In this document: one piece after another, positions 1 through 7,854 of the stretch
Layout: every line of letters starts with the position of its first letter
How positions within the stretch are numbered: the first letter of the stretch is position 1
Source: Fidelibacterota bacterium
GTDB lineage: Bacteria; Fidelibacterota; Marinisomatia; Marinisomatales; UBA1611
Direction of reading: 5' to 3'
Length of the DNA: 11,324 nt
Assembly: GCA_015658495.1 (NCBI GenBank)
Contig: DQOT01000175.1
Span: 1 to 11,324, forward strand
Notes under the pieces: generated by a model
What the model was told of the DNA's origin: nothing
Database searches by the model: none
Seen by the model: the letters and a program-made list of their open reading frames with translations, nothing else
Position numbers and translations under genes: made by a program

Positions 1-619
1 GGATCCAAACTGATCCTGTATCTTTGGTGATCAATGCAGCAATTGCAAAAGCGAAAGGAATGGTAAAGCCAACATAGCCGAGATACAATGTGGGTAGATG
101 AATCGCCATGGTGAGATTCTGGAGAAGTGGATTGAGTCCATTTCCGTTGGCAACGACAAAATCTGCATCTGTGGGTGAAAATGGATTTTCAACAAAATTA
201 ACCAAGATCAAAAAGAATGCCTGAACGATTACTAATACAATTATGACCCACGGCATCAAGGCTGTGTAAGAATTCCGATATTTAAATAAAACAATTAGCG
301 TATAAACGGAAAGAATAAAGAGCCAAAAAAGAAGGGAACCCGACTGGCCGGCCCAAAGTGCTGTCACTTTATAAATAGTAGGCGTTTCCAGGCTGGTATA
401 ATGAGCCACATACCGAATATCAAAATTGCTGGCGAGCAATTCGTTTAATAATAAAAACGTGGCCAGGATCGATAATGCAGACACAAGCACAGCAGCCCGC
501 CACCCTCCCACAAAAAACCTGTAGTCAGCTTTTTGAAGAAATACAGAAAAAAGGAAAATGGAAATGGCAGCAAGCCCAAGCCCAAGACTTAAGGAAATGC
601 TCCCTAAAACAGGTGTCAT
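1..619 (-). CDS. ccmF: Cytochrome c maturation haem lyase component CcmF, N-terminal part (runs off the left edge)
   Basis: CcmF is the large multi-pass inner-membrane protein that takes haem from CcmE and attaches it to CxxCH motifs of apocytochrome c on the periplasmic side. I translated this gene directly from the sequence; 206 codons are present, about the N-terminal third of the usual ~650 residues. Visible features are hydrophobic segments at residues ~8-28, 42-58, 94-112 and 122-142, the motif ALWAGQSGSLLFW (residues 87-99), and the strongly conserved block around residues 163-196, including IHLPTLYLGYVGF (173-185) and PFAFAIAAL. His174 lines up with the periplasmic haem-ligand His173 of E. 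coli CcmF; the usual HPP is HLP here. The ATG (619-617) overlaps the ccmE stop as ATGA, so translation is probably coupled. No Shine-Dalgarno is visible. NrfE is the main alternative, but the ccmE neighbour argues for CcmF. Confidence 0.95.
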   Translation of the reverse strand, partial: MTPVLGSISLSLGLGLAAISIFLFSVFLQKADYRFFVGGWRAAVLVSALSILATFLLLNELLASNFDIRYVAHYTSLETPTIYKVTALWAGQSGSLLFWLFILSVYTLIVLFKYRNSYTALMPWVIIVLVIVQAFFLILVNFVENPFSPTDADFVVANGNGLNPLLQNLTMAIHLPTLYLGYVGFTIPFAFAIAALITKDTGSVWI

Positions 620-1044
620 ATTGATTCAGTATTATAAGAAGATTCGTCTCTCAAATCGCCCTCATACCGGGAGGCGCATTTGGTTTGAAGTTGGTCTGCC
701 TTAAAGGTGCCATTCACGTAATTCCCTTCCACGATGACCTCTGCTTCGTCCTTAAAAAGGTCCGGCCTTGTGCCGGTGAAATAAACCTGTACGGTATGGT
801 CTCCCTGCTGCAAATGGAAGTTACATTCCAACAGGTTTTGCTCTGATACATGTATCGTACCGGGAGAGACCAATCCGCCCAAACGGATTCGTTCTGTTTG
901 ATCAACGGTATGGATCTCTGTCAGGGAAAGGAATCGCACCATGCCCGGATTATCCTGATTTGGATTAAGCGTAACGTAGCCAATCCAGGCAAATGCCAAA
1001 AAAGAAAGGGTTATAACTGCAATGATAATTTTTTTCTGATTCAT
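616..1044 (-). CDS. ccmE: Cytochrome c maturation haem chaperone CcmE, Cys-type (CxxxY) variant
   Basis: CcmE is a membrane-anchored periplasmic beta-barrel (OB fold) that binds haem covalently and passes it to CcmF. The 142-residue protein has one N-terminal membrane anchor (residues ~5-26) with a short Lys-rich cytoplasmic start. It carries the family blocks IRLGGLV (53-59), VYFTGTRPDLF (87-97) and VIVEGNY (103-109). The haem-attachment motif is C123-A-S-R-Y127, that is CxxxY. In E. coli CcmE the equivalent is HxxxY with His130 bonding the haem vinyl. Cys at this site is known from the System I* branch found in archaea and some sulfate reducers. A second Cys (C74) lies in the barrel. The tail after the motif is short, Asp/Glu-rich and not the long disordered tail of some homologues. 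A weak AAGGA lies about 10 bases before the ATG. ccmF follows with a 4-base overlap. The ccmABC genes that often precede ccmE are not next to it; a mutase gene is. Confidence 0.95.
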   Translation of the reverse strand: MNQKKIIIAVITLSFLAFAWIGYVTLNPNQDNPGMVRFLSLTEIHTVDQTERIRLGGLVSPGTIHVSEQNLLECNFHLQQGDHTVQVYFTGTRPDLFKDEAEVIVEGNYVNGTFKADQLQTKCASRYEGDLRDESSYNTESI

Positions 1045-1056
1045 AATTTTTTTTCC

Positions 1057-2715
1057 TTAAAAAACAGCAGATTCCTGCCATTCTCCAAATTCTGCTTTCA
1101 TGGCCACAACAATTTCGCCCATGGTCACGTATGCTTTCGCCGCTTCTATGATAGGCGGCATCAGGTTGTTCCCGTTTTTGCATGCTTCTTGAATTTCAAG
1201 TAATGTCGCCTGCACTTTCGTTTCATTACGGGATTTTTTCAGATCCGCTAATTTTTGGCGTTGACCCGTCCCCGCTTCGCCACCAATCTCAAGAATGGGT
1301 ATATCAATTTCCTCGTCTTCTTTCACAAATCGGTTTACACCCACCATAATACGCTGATTTGAATCCAGTTTGGATTGATAATCTGATGCTGCTCGGGCAA
1401 TCTCACGTTGGAAAAATCCTTGTTCAATAGCCGGGATCACGCCCCCAATATTTTCAATTTCCTGAAAATATTGTTCTGCATCTTCTTCGATCTGGTCTGT
1501 GAGTTCTTCAATAAACCAGGAGCCTCCCAATGGATCCACTACATTGGCTACGCCTGTTTCAAAAGCAAGCAATTGTTGGGTTCGCAGTGCAATTTCCGCT
1601 GCTTTTTCTGTGGGCAAAGCCAATGTTTCATCCATAGAATTGGTGTGTAAACTTTGGGTTCCTCCCAGCACACCGGCTAAAGCCTGGAAGCCGGTTCGAG
1701 CAATATTTATCTCGGGCTGTTGGGCTGTGAGACTGCATCCCGCCGTTTGGGTGTGGAAGCGCAATTTCCAGGATCGTTCACTCTTGGCACCATATTTATT
1801 TTTCATCCGCTTGGCCCAGATCCGGCGAGCAGCACGAAATTTGGCGATCTCTTCAAAAAAGTCTAAATGAGAATTAAAAAAGAAAGAAAGTCGCGGTGCG
1901 AAATCGTCCACATCCAATCCAGCTTCGATCCCATGTTCTACATAAGCAAATCCGTCGGCCAAGGTAAATGCCAATTCCTGTGCCGCGGTGGAACCTGCTT
2001 CCCGGATGTGGTATCCACTGATGGAAATGGTATTGAATTTCGGCATGTGTTCAGTGCAATAAGCCAGCATATCCGTAATCACACGCATGGATGGTTTCGG
2101 CGGGAAGATCCATTCCTTTTGGGCTATAAATTCTTTTAAAATATCATTTTGGAGGGTGCCACGGAGTTGATCCAAGGGCACGCCCTGCTTTTCTGCCACA
2201 GCAATATAAAATGCCAGGAGAACAATGGCAGGCCCGTTAATGGTTTGGGAGACTGAAATCTCACCCAAATTGATGCCGTCAAATAATGTTTCCATATCAG
2301 CGAGAGAAGAAACACTGACACCACATTTCCCCACTTCTCCTTTTGAATAGGGATGGTCCGGATCGTAGCCCATGAGGGTGGGCATATCATAAGCTACGGA
2401 AAGACCGGTTTGACCTTTTTCCAGTAATTTTTTGAAGCGGTGGTTTGTTTCTTCCGGTTTCCCGAATCCGGCAAACTGGCGCATGGTCCAGAGTTTTCCA
2501 CGGTATAAATTGGGATGGACACCCCGAGTGTAGGGGAATTGCCCCGGGAATCCGATCTTCTCCATGTAATCACCATTTGGGGAATCCGGGAAGTAACACA
2601 GATCCAGTTCTTCGCCGGATAAGGTATCAAAATCCGCGTCACGAGTCGACATAGATGCAGTGGTTTTTTCCCACTGGTTTAATCCATCTTGAAATAGATT
2701 TAATTGTTCATTCAT
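1057..2715 (-). CDS. AdoCbl-dependent acyl-CoA mutase, catalytic (large) chain; active site of isobutyryl-CoA mutase type
   Basis: This is a member of the methylmalonyl-CoA mutase family, which performs AdoCbl-dependent carbon-skeleton rearrangement of acyl-CoAs. From the ATG at 2715 it is 552 residues: the TIM-barrel substrate domain only. The C-terminal B12-binding domain (DxHxxG) of ~700-residue mutases is absent, so a separate small B12-binding subunit is required; none is in the window. Conserved blocks include [11 protein letters not shown] (63-73), [11 protein letters not shown] (75-85), [13 protein letters not shown] (187-199), [11 protein letters not shown] (231-241), the FHTQTAG and [10 protein letters not shown] blocks. 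His236 and Tyr235 match His244/Tyr243 of the Propionibacterium enzyme with a constant offset of 8. At the two specificity positions it has Phe81 (Tyr89 in methylmalonyl-CoA mutase) and Gln199 (Arg207), the pair known from isobutyryl-CoA mutase. A likely automatic name is methylmalonyl-CoA mutase, but icmA-like is the better guess. A TTG two codons upstream (2721) is a possible alternative start; no Shine-Dalgarno favours either. The adenosyltransferase needed for its cofactor is in the same gene cluster. Confidence 0.93.
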   Translation of the reverse strand: MNEQLNLFQDGLNQWEKTTASMSTRDADFDTLSGEELDLCYFPDSPNGDYMEKIGFPGQFPYTRGVHPNLYRGKLWTMRQFAGFGKPEETNHRFKKLLEKGQTGLSVAYDMPTLMGYDPDHPYSKGEVGKCGVSVSSLADMETLFDGINLGEISVSQTINGPAIVLLAFYIAVAEKQGVPLDQLRGTLQNDILKEFIAQKEWIFPPKPSMRVITDMLAYCTEHMPKFNTISISGYHIREAGSTAAQELAFTLADGFAYVEHGIEAGLDVDDFAPRLSFFFNSHLDFFEEIAKFRAARRIWAKRMKNKYGAKSERSWKLRFHTQTAGCSLTAQQPEINIARTGFQALAGVLGGTQSLHTNSMDETLALPTEKAAEIALRTQQLLAFETGVANVVDPLGGSWFIEELTDQIEEDAEQYFQEIENIGGVIPAIEQGFFQREIARAASDYQSKLDSNQRIMVGVNRFVKEDEEIDIPILEIGGEAGTGQRQKLADLKKSRNETKVQATLLEIQEACKNGNNLMPPIIEAAKAYVTMGEIVVAMKAEFGEWQESAVF

Positions 2716-2724
2716 GGTCAAAAA

Positions 2725-4446
2725 TTATTTCGGTGATCTTCCAGCTCTGAAAACTGTCCAACCTTCATATAACATCCATAAAATCAGGGTGGCTAATATA
2801 CCATCTATCACCAATAAAAGTCGATTGTTCCCGACGAAGGATTGGGCTTTCACTGCCAGGGATGTAAGTGTGGTTACGGTAATGAAAATGAAGGGGATGA
2901 TCAGCGGCAAAACAGGCTTATGCTTTTTCCAGAAATAGATGGACAGCATCATCAAGGTTAAAGCAGCCAGCATTTGGTTCGAGGCGCCAAAGATGGGCCA
3001 CAACACCCAACCGGCTTGGGTTGATTCTCCTGAAACAGGATCAGCAACCGTCCATAGGGTCATAGCCATTGCCGGTATAATAGCCACAATTGTGGCAACA
3101 TAACGGTTTTTTAATAAGGGGATATCAACGGCTTGGCCCACTTCTGTGAGAATGAATCTTTGGATTCGTGTTGCTGTATCTAAAGTTGTTGCGGCAAAAG
3201 AAATGACCAATACAGCCATGATCGTTTTGGCAAGTGTTGGTGGAATTCCCAGTGATTCAATCAAAGCGCCCCCACCCAATACAAATGCAGTAGCTTTATT
3301 CGTCGCTGCATGAGCCCAGGTATCATAATAAATATTCCAATTCAGATTATCTACAGCACCAATAGAGGGCAGATTACAGTTGGTAACCAAAGAAATTCCC
3401 GCCACGGCCGCAATGGTGGAAGCTAAAGCCAGCGTCCCTTCGCCAAGCATGGATCCATATCCGATCATTTTTGTATCCTGAATATTGGACACCTGTTTTG
3501 ATGTGGTTCCGGATGCCACCAATCCATGAAATCCGCTAATAGCTCCACAGGCGATGGTCACAAATAATAAAGGGAATAAACCTGGAACTCCCTCGCCTGC
3601 CGATCTTATCATGGGCGCTTCCACCATAGGTTGAGCAATGGCGATCCCGATAAAGATCAATGCCAAGCCAACGATCAATTGGTGACTGTTTATGTAGTCC
3701 CGCGGCTGGAGCAACAACCAAACCGGAAGCAGGCTGGCAATCCCTGAATAAATAAAAAGTAAAATGATCCAAAGAGTAGATTGGGATGATTTATCTAATC
3801 CAATGGCGTCGAATGAAAGTGGTGTGAAAGATCCGATATAAACAAAAACATAAAGCAGGATCAAGGCAATGATCGAGGGAATCAAGGCATCCACTTTTTT
3901 TTGATAAAGCAAATAACCAACGGCGAGAGCAATAATAATTTCAATATTCACCGGCAGGACAGCTGTGGGAATGCTCACAAAAAGTCCGGCAATTACCATT
4001 GCAAAAACAGCCAGCACCAGCCAACTTAACATCATGACAAAAATCAGGAACATGGTTTTTACACGCTTGTTGATAATGGTACCGGTAATGTCTGCAATCG
4101 TCTTCCCTTTTTCCCGGACGGAAACCACAAGCGCACCAAAATCGTGAACGGCACCCATAAAAATGGTTCCCAAAACGATCCATAAGATGGCCGGTAACCA
4201 GCCCCAGAAGGCGGCAATGCAAGGACCAATTATCGGTGCTGCGCCCGCTATAGATGTAAAGTGATGTCCAAAAAGAATGCCTTTCTTGGTGGGGACAAAA
4301 TCGATTCCATCCTGGAACTCTTTTGACGGAACTTCTCCCGTAAATTCCTGGAGAGCATATATTTTAGTTGAGATATAAGATGCGTAAAACCGGTAACCCA
4401 AGCCAAACAGGATCAGTCCAATGAGGGCTAGAAATAGGGAATTCAA
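2725..4446 (-). CDS. cstA: CstA-family transporter (carbon starvation protein family; probable pyruvate or peptide uptake)
   Basis: Integral membrane protein of 573 residues, very hydrophobic, with more than a dozen predicted membrane segments. Family signatures are clear: FGHHFTSIAGAAPIIGP (residues ~59-75), the following AVHDFGALVVS and KGKTIADITG stretches, and SGFHGLVASGTTSKQ in the middle of the protein. E. coli members (CstA, BtsT; ~700 residues) import pyruvate and are linked to peptide use under starvation; the substrate here cannot be told from sequence. This protein is shorter at the C-terminus than those, like many homologues outside the gamma-proteobacteria. The start is a TTG (4446-4444): an in-frame stop (the dxs TAA) lies just one codon upstream and the first in-frame ATG is far downstream in a membrane segment. 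No Shine-Dalgarno is visible, so translation probably depends on reinitiation after dxs. Confidence 0.93.
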   Translation of the reverse strand: MNSLFLALIGLILFGLGYRFYASYISTKIYALQEFTGEVPSKEFQDGIDFVPTKKGILFGHHFTSIAGAAPIIGPCIAAFWGWLPAILWIVLGTIFMGAVHDFGALVVSVREKGKTIADITGTIINKRVKTMFLIFVMMLSWLVLAVFAMVIAGLFVSIPTAVLPVNIEIIIALAVGYLLYQKKVDALIPSIIALILLYVFVYIGSFTPLSFDAIGLDKSSQSTLWIILLFIYSGIASLLPVWLLLQPRDYINSHQLIVGLALIFIGIAIAQPMVEAPMIRSAGEGVPGLFPLLFVTIACGAISGFHGLVASGTTSKQVSNIQDTKMIGYGSMLGEGTLALASTIAAVAGISLVTNCNLPSIGAVDNLNWNIYYDTWAHAATNKATAFVLGGGALIESLGIPPTLAKTIMAVLVISFAATTLDTATRIQRFILTEVGQAVDIPLLKNRYVATIVAIIPAMAMTLWTVADPVSGESTQAGWVLWPIFGASNQMLAALTLMMLSIYFWKKHKPVLPLIIPFIFITVTTLTSLAVKAQSFVGNNRLLLVIDGILATLILWMLYEGWTVFRAGRSPK

Positions 4447-4449
4447 ATT

Positions 4450-6375
4450 TTAAACGGAAACGGTTTCCTTTTCACTGACCAAATTACGGATTGATTGGAC
4501 AACACCATCAACATCCAGTCCCAGCATAGCCAGGATCTGATCACGGGAGCCATGTTCCACAAAGGTATCCGGCAGACCCAGTTTCTTTAACTGGCCTTGA
4601 AACCCATTTTCCAAAAGCCACCCGGCAACACCATCGCCAAAACCGCCTGTGGTTGTCCCTTCTTCCAATGTAATGATCTTTGTGAATTTTTTCTTCATGG
4701 AATCCAAGTAAGCTGTATCCATGGGTTTAATGAATCTGCAATTAACCACTTCGCAGGTGATCCCGGAAGAAGCGATTTGTTTTGCCGCATCCAAAGCCGT
4801 GTAAACCATGGGGCCTACAGCCAGGATGGCCACATCCGATCCCCGCTGTTCCACATCCCATGATCCAATGGGCAGCAATTCCGCCTGTCCATTTTCGTCA
4901 AATTCTACAGAACTTGTTTTGGGATAGCGGATAGAGAAAGGCTGATCTTTAATGTTTAAAGCTGTATAGAGTAAATGCCTGAATTCATTGCCACTTTTTG
5001 GGGCCGTAACAATCATTCCCTGAATACATCGCATATAGGTAAGATCCAGAGCACCGTGGTGTGTGGGCCCATCTTCACCGGCAATGCCGGAGCGATCCAT
5101 ACAAAAGATCACAGGAAGATGCTGGATGGCACAATCGTGAACAATATGATCATATGCCCGTTGTAAAAAAGTAGAATAAATAGCAACGATTGGACGCACA
5201 CCCTCGGTCGCCAGCCCTGCTGAAAATGTTACACCATGACCTTCCGCAATGCCCACATCATAATACCTGTCAGGGAATTCTTTGGAATAAGGAACAAGTC
5301 CGGTTCCTTCCCGCATCGCCGCCGTAACACAAACTGTATCTTTTCGGTTTCTAGCTATCTCGCAGGTTAATTTTCCAAACACATCCTGGAAAACAGGGGC
5401 AGTTGATTTAGGAACTTCTTTTTCAATTTTATAGGGCTTTTTACCGTTGGGCTTCACCGCATGGTATTTTACCGCATCGTCATGGTACTCACGATTTTCA
5501 ACATTCATGGAAACCATGCCTTTGCCCTTTTTTGTTAAAACGTGGAGTAAAACCGGTTTTTGGATATCCTTAATATTTTCCAGGGTATGTAGGACCTCAT
5601 CCAGATCATGACCATCAATGGGTCCAAAATATCGGAAACCCAATTCGTCAAACAGGATGCCGGGTACGATCAAACTTTTTAGACTTTCTTCCACTTTCCT
5701 GATCAAGGTTCGCGTTGTGGTTTTCGCAATGGGTAATTTGCCCGTGAGATCCCAAATCTCATTGCGAATGCGGTTATAAAGCGGATTGGAGATCAGACGT
5801 GTAAAATAAGTTGAAATAGCGCCTACATTGGGACTGATGGACATTTCATTATCATTCAGGATTACCAAGAGTTGCCGGCCAAGATGCCCGGCGTTATTGA
5901 TACCTTCAAAGGCAAGCCCACCTGTCATAGCGCCATCACCAATGATGGCAGCAACACGAAAATCTTCTTTATTTTGGTGTCGGCCTTCTGCGATACCCAA
6001 TGCAGAAGAAATGGATGTGGATGCGTGTCCCGCACCGATCACATCATAGTCACTCTCGGTTCGTTTTAAGAATCCACTCAATCCTTTGAATTTGCGAATC
6101 GTTGGAAAATCATCATATCTTCCCGTCAATAATTTATGGGCATAGCCCTGGTGCCCCACATCCCAGATCAATTTATCTTTGGGTGTATTGTAAGTATAAT
6201 GAAGTGCGACTGTTAATTCGATTACACCCAAAGTGGGCGCGAGATGCCCACCGATCTGGGTGATGGTATCAATGGTATAGTTTCGAAGTTCGTCACAGAG
6301 TTCGTGGAGTTCTGCGTTTGAATACCCGCGAATATCTGCGGGAGATTTTATATTCGGTAAATAGTTAAGTTGCAT
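4450..6375 (-). CDS. dxs: 1-deoxy-D-xylulose-5-phosphate synthase (Dxs)
   Basis: Thiamine-diphosphate enzyme that condenses pyruvate and glyceraldehyde 3-phosphate to DXP, the first and usually flux-controlling step of the MEP isoprenoid pathway; DXP also feeds thiamine synthesis. The 641-residue length is normal. Visible motifs: GGHLAPTLG with catalytic His44; ThDP/Mg motif GDG at 146-148 to NDN at 174-176; DVGHQ at 72-76; catalytic Glu378 in IAEGHGVTF; YSTFLQRAYD (400-409) with the phosphate-binding Arg406; GEDGPTHHG (433-441). The block around Glu378 reads E-G-H-G where most homologues have E-Q-H-A. The start at 6375 is chosen because the protein then begins close to the conserved LPNIKSPADIR; a longer reading frame from 6450 would add 25 basic, unconserved residues inside pdxT. 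The chosen ATG lies 11 bases inside the end of pdxT, with a weak CAGG three bases upstream. ispH, the last MEP step, is three genes upstream. Confidence 0.97.
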   Translation of the reverse strand: MQLNYLPNIKSPADIRGYSNAELHELCDELRNYTIDTITQIGGHLAPTLGVIELTVALHYTYNTPKDKLIWDVGHQGYAHKLLTGRYDDFPTIRKFKGLSGFLKRTESDYDVIGAGHASTSISSALGIAEGRHQNKEDFRVAAIIGDGAMTGGLAFEGINNAGHLGRQLLVILNDNEMSISPNVGAISTYFTRLISNPLYNRIRNEIWDLTGKLPIAKTTTRTLIRKVEESLKSLIVPGILFDELGFRYFGPIDGHDLDEVLHTLENIKDIQKPVLLHVLTKKGKGMVSMNVENREYHDDAVKYHAVKPNGKKPYKIEKEVPKSTAPVFQDVFGKLTCEIARNRKDTVCVTAAMREGTGLVPYSKEFPDRYYDVGIAEGHGVTFSAGLATEGVRPIVAIYSTFLQRAYDHIVHDCAIQHLPVIFCMDRSGIAGEDGPTHHGALDLTYMRCIQGMIVTAPKSGNEFRHLLYTALNIKDQPFSIRYPKTSSVEFDENGQAELLPIGSWDVEQRGSDVAILAVGPMVYTALDAAKQIASSGITCEVVNCRFIKPMDTAYLDSMKKKFTKIITLEEGTTTGGFGDGVAGWLLENGFQGQLKKLGLPDTFVEHGSRDQILAMLGLDVDGVVQSIRNLVSEKETVSV

Positions 6376-6973
6376 AAACCTGATTTGATTTTTTCGTGTA
6401 ATACTTGCTGGATGGATCAAAAAGGATTTGATGAAAAATGTCAATTTCATCGAGTTCCGGATGAAACGAAAGCCCCAAGTGATGTCCGGAAATCACAGCT
6501 ACGGGTGACCCATTAAATTCTCCCAAGACTTGTATATCATCTCCCATTTCTGATATCTTTGGTGCACGGATCAAAGTTGTGGCCAATTCAATTTCCGTGT
6601 TTGAATTAAAATGATATTTCACCATTTCGGTGGAGGATTCGATTTGACGGCCATAAGCATTTCGATCCACGGTTATATTAAGGAAACCAAAGGGTTGGAC
6701 GCGCTCATCCGGCACTTCTTTGGCCATCATGATGAGTCCGGCGCAGATTCCCATGACGGGGTGGTCTTTCCCAAAATTGATGAGGGGTTCCCGCAATTCG
6801 AAAGAATTAATCAACAATGATAGAGTGGTTGATTCGCCACCGGGAATGACCAGTCCATCAATTGAATCTAAATCTGACGGCACTTTCACGGGAACAGATT
6901 CAATACCGAGCCTGAAAAAAACGCGGTGATGCAAGGCGAAATCGCCCTGCAATTCTAATACGCCGACTTTAAT
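6365..6973 (-). CDS. pdxT: PLP synthase glutaminase subunit PdxT, apparently with an ATT start codon
   Basis: Class I glutamine amidotransferase that hydrolyses glutamine and channels ammonia to PdxS for pyridoxal 5'-phosphate synthesis. Read from the ATT at 6973 it is 202 residues. The N-terminus K-V-G-V-L-E-L-Q-G-D-F is the conserved first beta-strand and oxyanion region; PGGEST lies at residues ~45-50, the nucleophile Cys77 in GICAG, RNAYGRQ at ~105-111, and the His171/Glu173 pair in FHPEL. There is no ATG or GTG that keeps this strand. The first ordinary candidate, a TTG at 6952, would delete it, so ATT (or, less likely, CTG at 6979) is preferred. ATT lies 6 bases after a GAGG and overlaps the pdxS stop as TAATT, the form TAATG would take with one base change. 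A sequencing error or mutation is possible. The C-terminal tail after FHPEL is ~30 residues and overlaps the dxs start. Confidence 0.93.
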   Translation of the reverse strand: MKVGVLELQGDFALHHRVFFRLGIESVPVKVPSDLDSIDGLVIPGGESTTLSLLINSFELREPLINFGKDHPVMGICAGLIMMAKEVPDERVQPFGFLNITVDRNAYGRQIESSTEMVKYHFNSNTEIELATTLIRAPKISEMGDDIQVLGEFNGSPVAVISGHHLGLSFHPELDEIDIFHQILFDPSSKYYTKKSNQVYAT

Positions 6974-7854
6974 TACCAGCCTCTTTCCTGTAATCTTTCT
7001 TCTACAGGAATTTCGGACATATCCAGGCCTTTCATGGCCTTTTTGAGTCCTGAACTGGCTGCAGCAACCCGTTTGGCATCCTGGTAATGGGTGGTTGCTT
7101 CCACAACGGCTTTGGCTCGGGCTGCTGGGTCATCACTTTTAAAAATGCCCGATCCCACAAAAACAGATTCCGCGCCAAGTTGCATCATGAGTGAAGCATC
7201 AGCCGGTGTGGCAATCCCGCCAGCTGCAAAATTTGGAACGGGAAGTTTCCCCAGTTTAGCCACCTGCTGAACCAAGGATAGTGGCGCACCCAAATTCTTT
7301 GCTTCAGCAACAAGTTCATCTTGCTCAAGCCGGGTGACTCTTTTGATCTCGGTCATGACAGTTCTCATATGGCGAACGGCTTCAACAATATTTCCACTCC
7401 CCGCTTCACCTTTGGTCCGGATCATGGCAGCACCTTCCGCGATCCGGCGAAGGGCCTCACCCAGATTTCTGCATCCACAGACGAATGGTGCTTTGAAATC
7501 GTGTTTCCAAATATGATTGTGTTCATCGGCTGGAGTCAAAACTTCACTTTCATCAATGAAATCGATTTCCAGTGTTTCCAGCACTTGCGCTTCAGCAAAA
7601 TGGCCAATCCGGCATTTCGCCATGACAGGAATAGAGACTTGTGCCTGGATCCCCCGTATCATATCCGGGTCACTCATCCTTGAAATTCCACCGTCTTTGC
7701 GAATGTCTGCCGGGATTCGTTCCAATGCCATAACAGCGCATGCGCCCGCATCTTCTGCAATTTTTGCCTGTTCTGCGTTGGTCACATCCATAATAACGCC
7801 ACCTTTCAGCATTTCTGCTAACCCGACCTTTACTTCAAATGTTCCTTTACTCAT
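6973..7854 (-). CDS. pdxS: Pyridoxal 5'-phosphate synthase, synthase subunit PdxS
   Basis: PdxS is the (beta/alpha)8 subunit that makes PLP from ribose 5-phosphate, glyceraldehyde 3-phosphate and ammonia supplied by PdxT, without DXP; the complex is a 12+12 cytoplasmic assembly. At 293 residues it has the usual length and is nearly canonical. The two catalytic lysines are Lys80 in [10 protein letters not shown] and Lys148 in [12 protein letters not shown]; Asp23 in GVIMDV and the phosphate-binding block [13 protein letters not shown] (208-220) are present, with GSGIFKS at 234-240. The start at 7854 is supported by a strong Shine-Dalgarno and gives the normal N-terminus. The gene overlaps the end of ispH by 8 bases and its stop shares one base with the pdxT start. 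Nothing is missing. Confidence 0.99.
   Translation of the reverse strand: MSKGTFEVKVGLAEMLKGGVIMDVTNAEQAKIAEDAGACAVMALERIPADIRKDGGISRMSDPDMIRGIQAQVSIPVMAKCRIGHFAEAQVLETLEIDFIDESEVLTPADEHNHIWKHDFKAPFVCGCRNLGEALRRIAEGAAMIRTKGEAGSGNIVEAVRHMRTVMTEIKRVTRLEQDELVAEAKNLGAPLSLVQQVAKLGKLPVPNFAAGGIATPADASLMMQLGAESVFVGSGIFKSDDPAARAKAVVEATTHYQDAKRVAAASSGLKKAMKGLDMSEIPVEERLQERGW
6980..6989 (-). promoter_or_regulatory. Ribosome binding site deciding the pdxT start
   Basis: On the minus strand the sequence is AGGAAAGAGG, ending with GAGG at 6983-6980, six bases before the ATT at 6973. The spacing is right for ATT, too short for the CTG at 6979 and too long (27 bases) for the TTG at 6952. It lies within the last codons of pdxS. 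It is one of only two good Shine-Dalgarno matches in the window. Confidence 0.6.

Noticed and set aside
1..6. The window begins exactly with GGATCC (BamHI), considered as a cloning junction
   Set aside because: The same hexamer occurs several times inside (for example 1532, 3451, 7647, 8713, 9424), and ccmF reads through to the edge without disruption. It may reflect library construction but shows no biological feature.
4453..4470. Short inverted repeat GGAAACGGTTTCC near the end of dxs, considered as a terminator
   Set aside because: The stem is only five base pairs with a three-base loop, it lies inside the dxs coding region, and no T-run follows in the direction of transcription.
6376..6450. 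Extended dxs start at 6450
   Set aside because: It would place 25 basic, unconserved residues inside the pdxT coding region; the ATG at 6375 gives the usual Dxs N-terminus.
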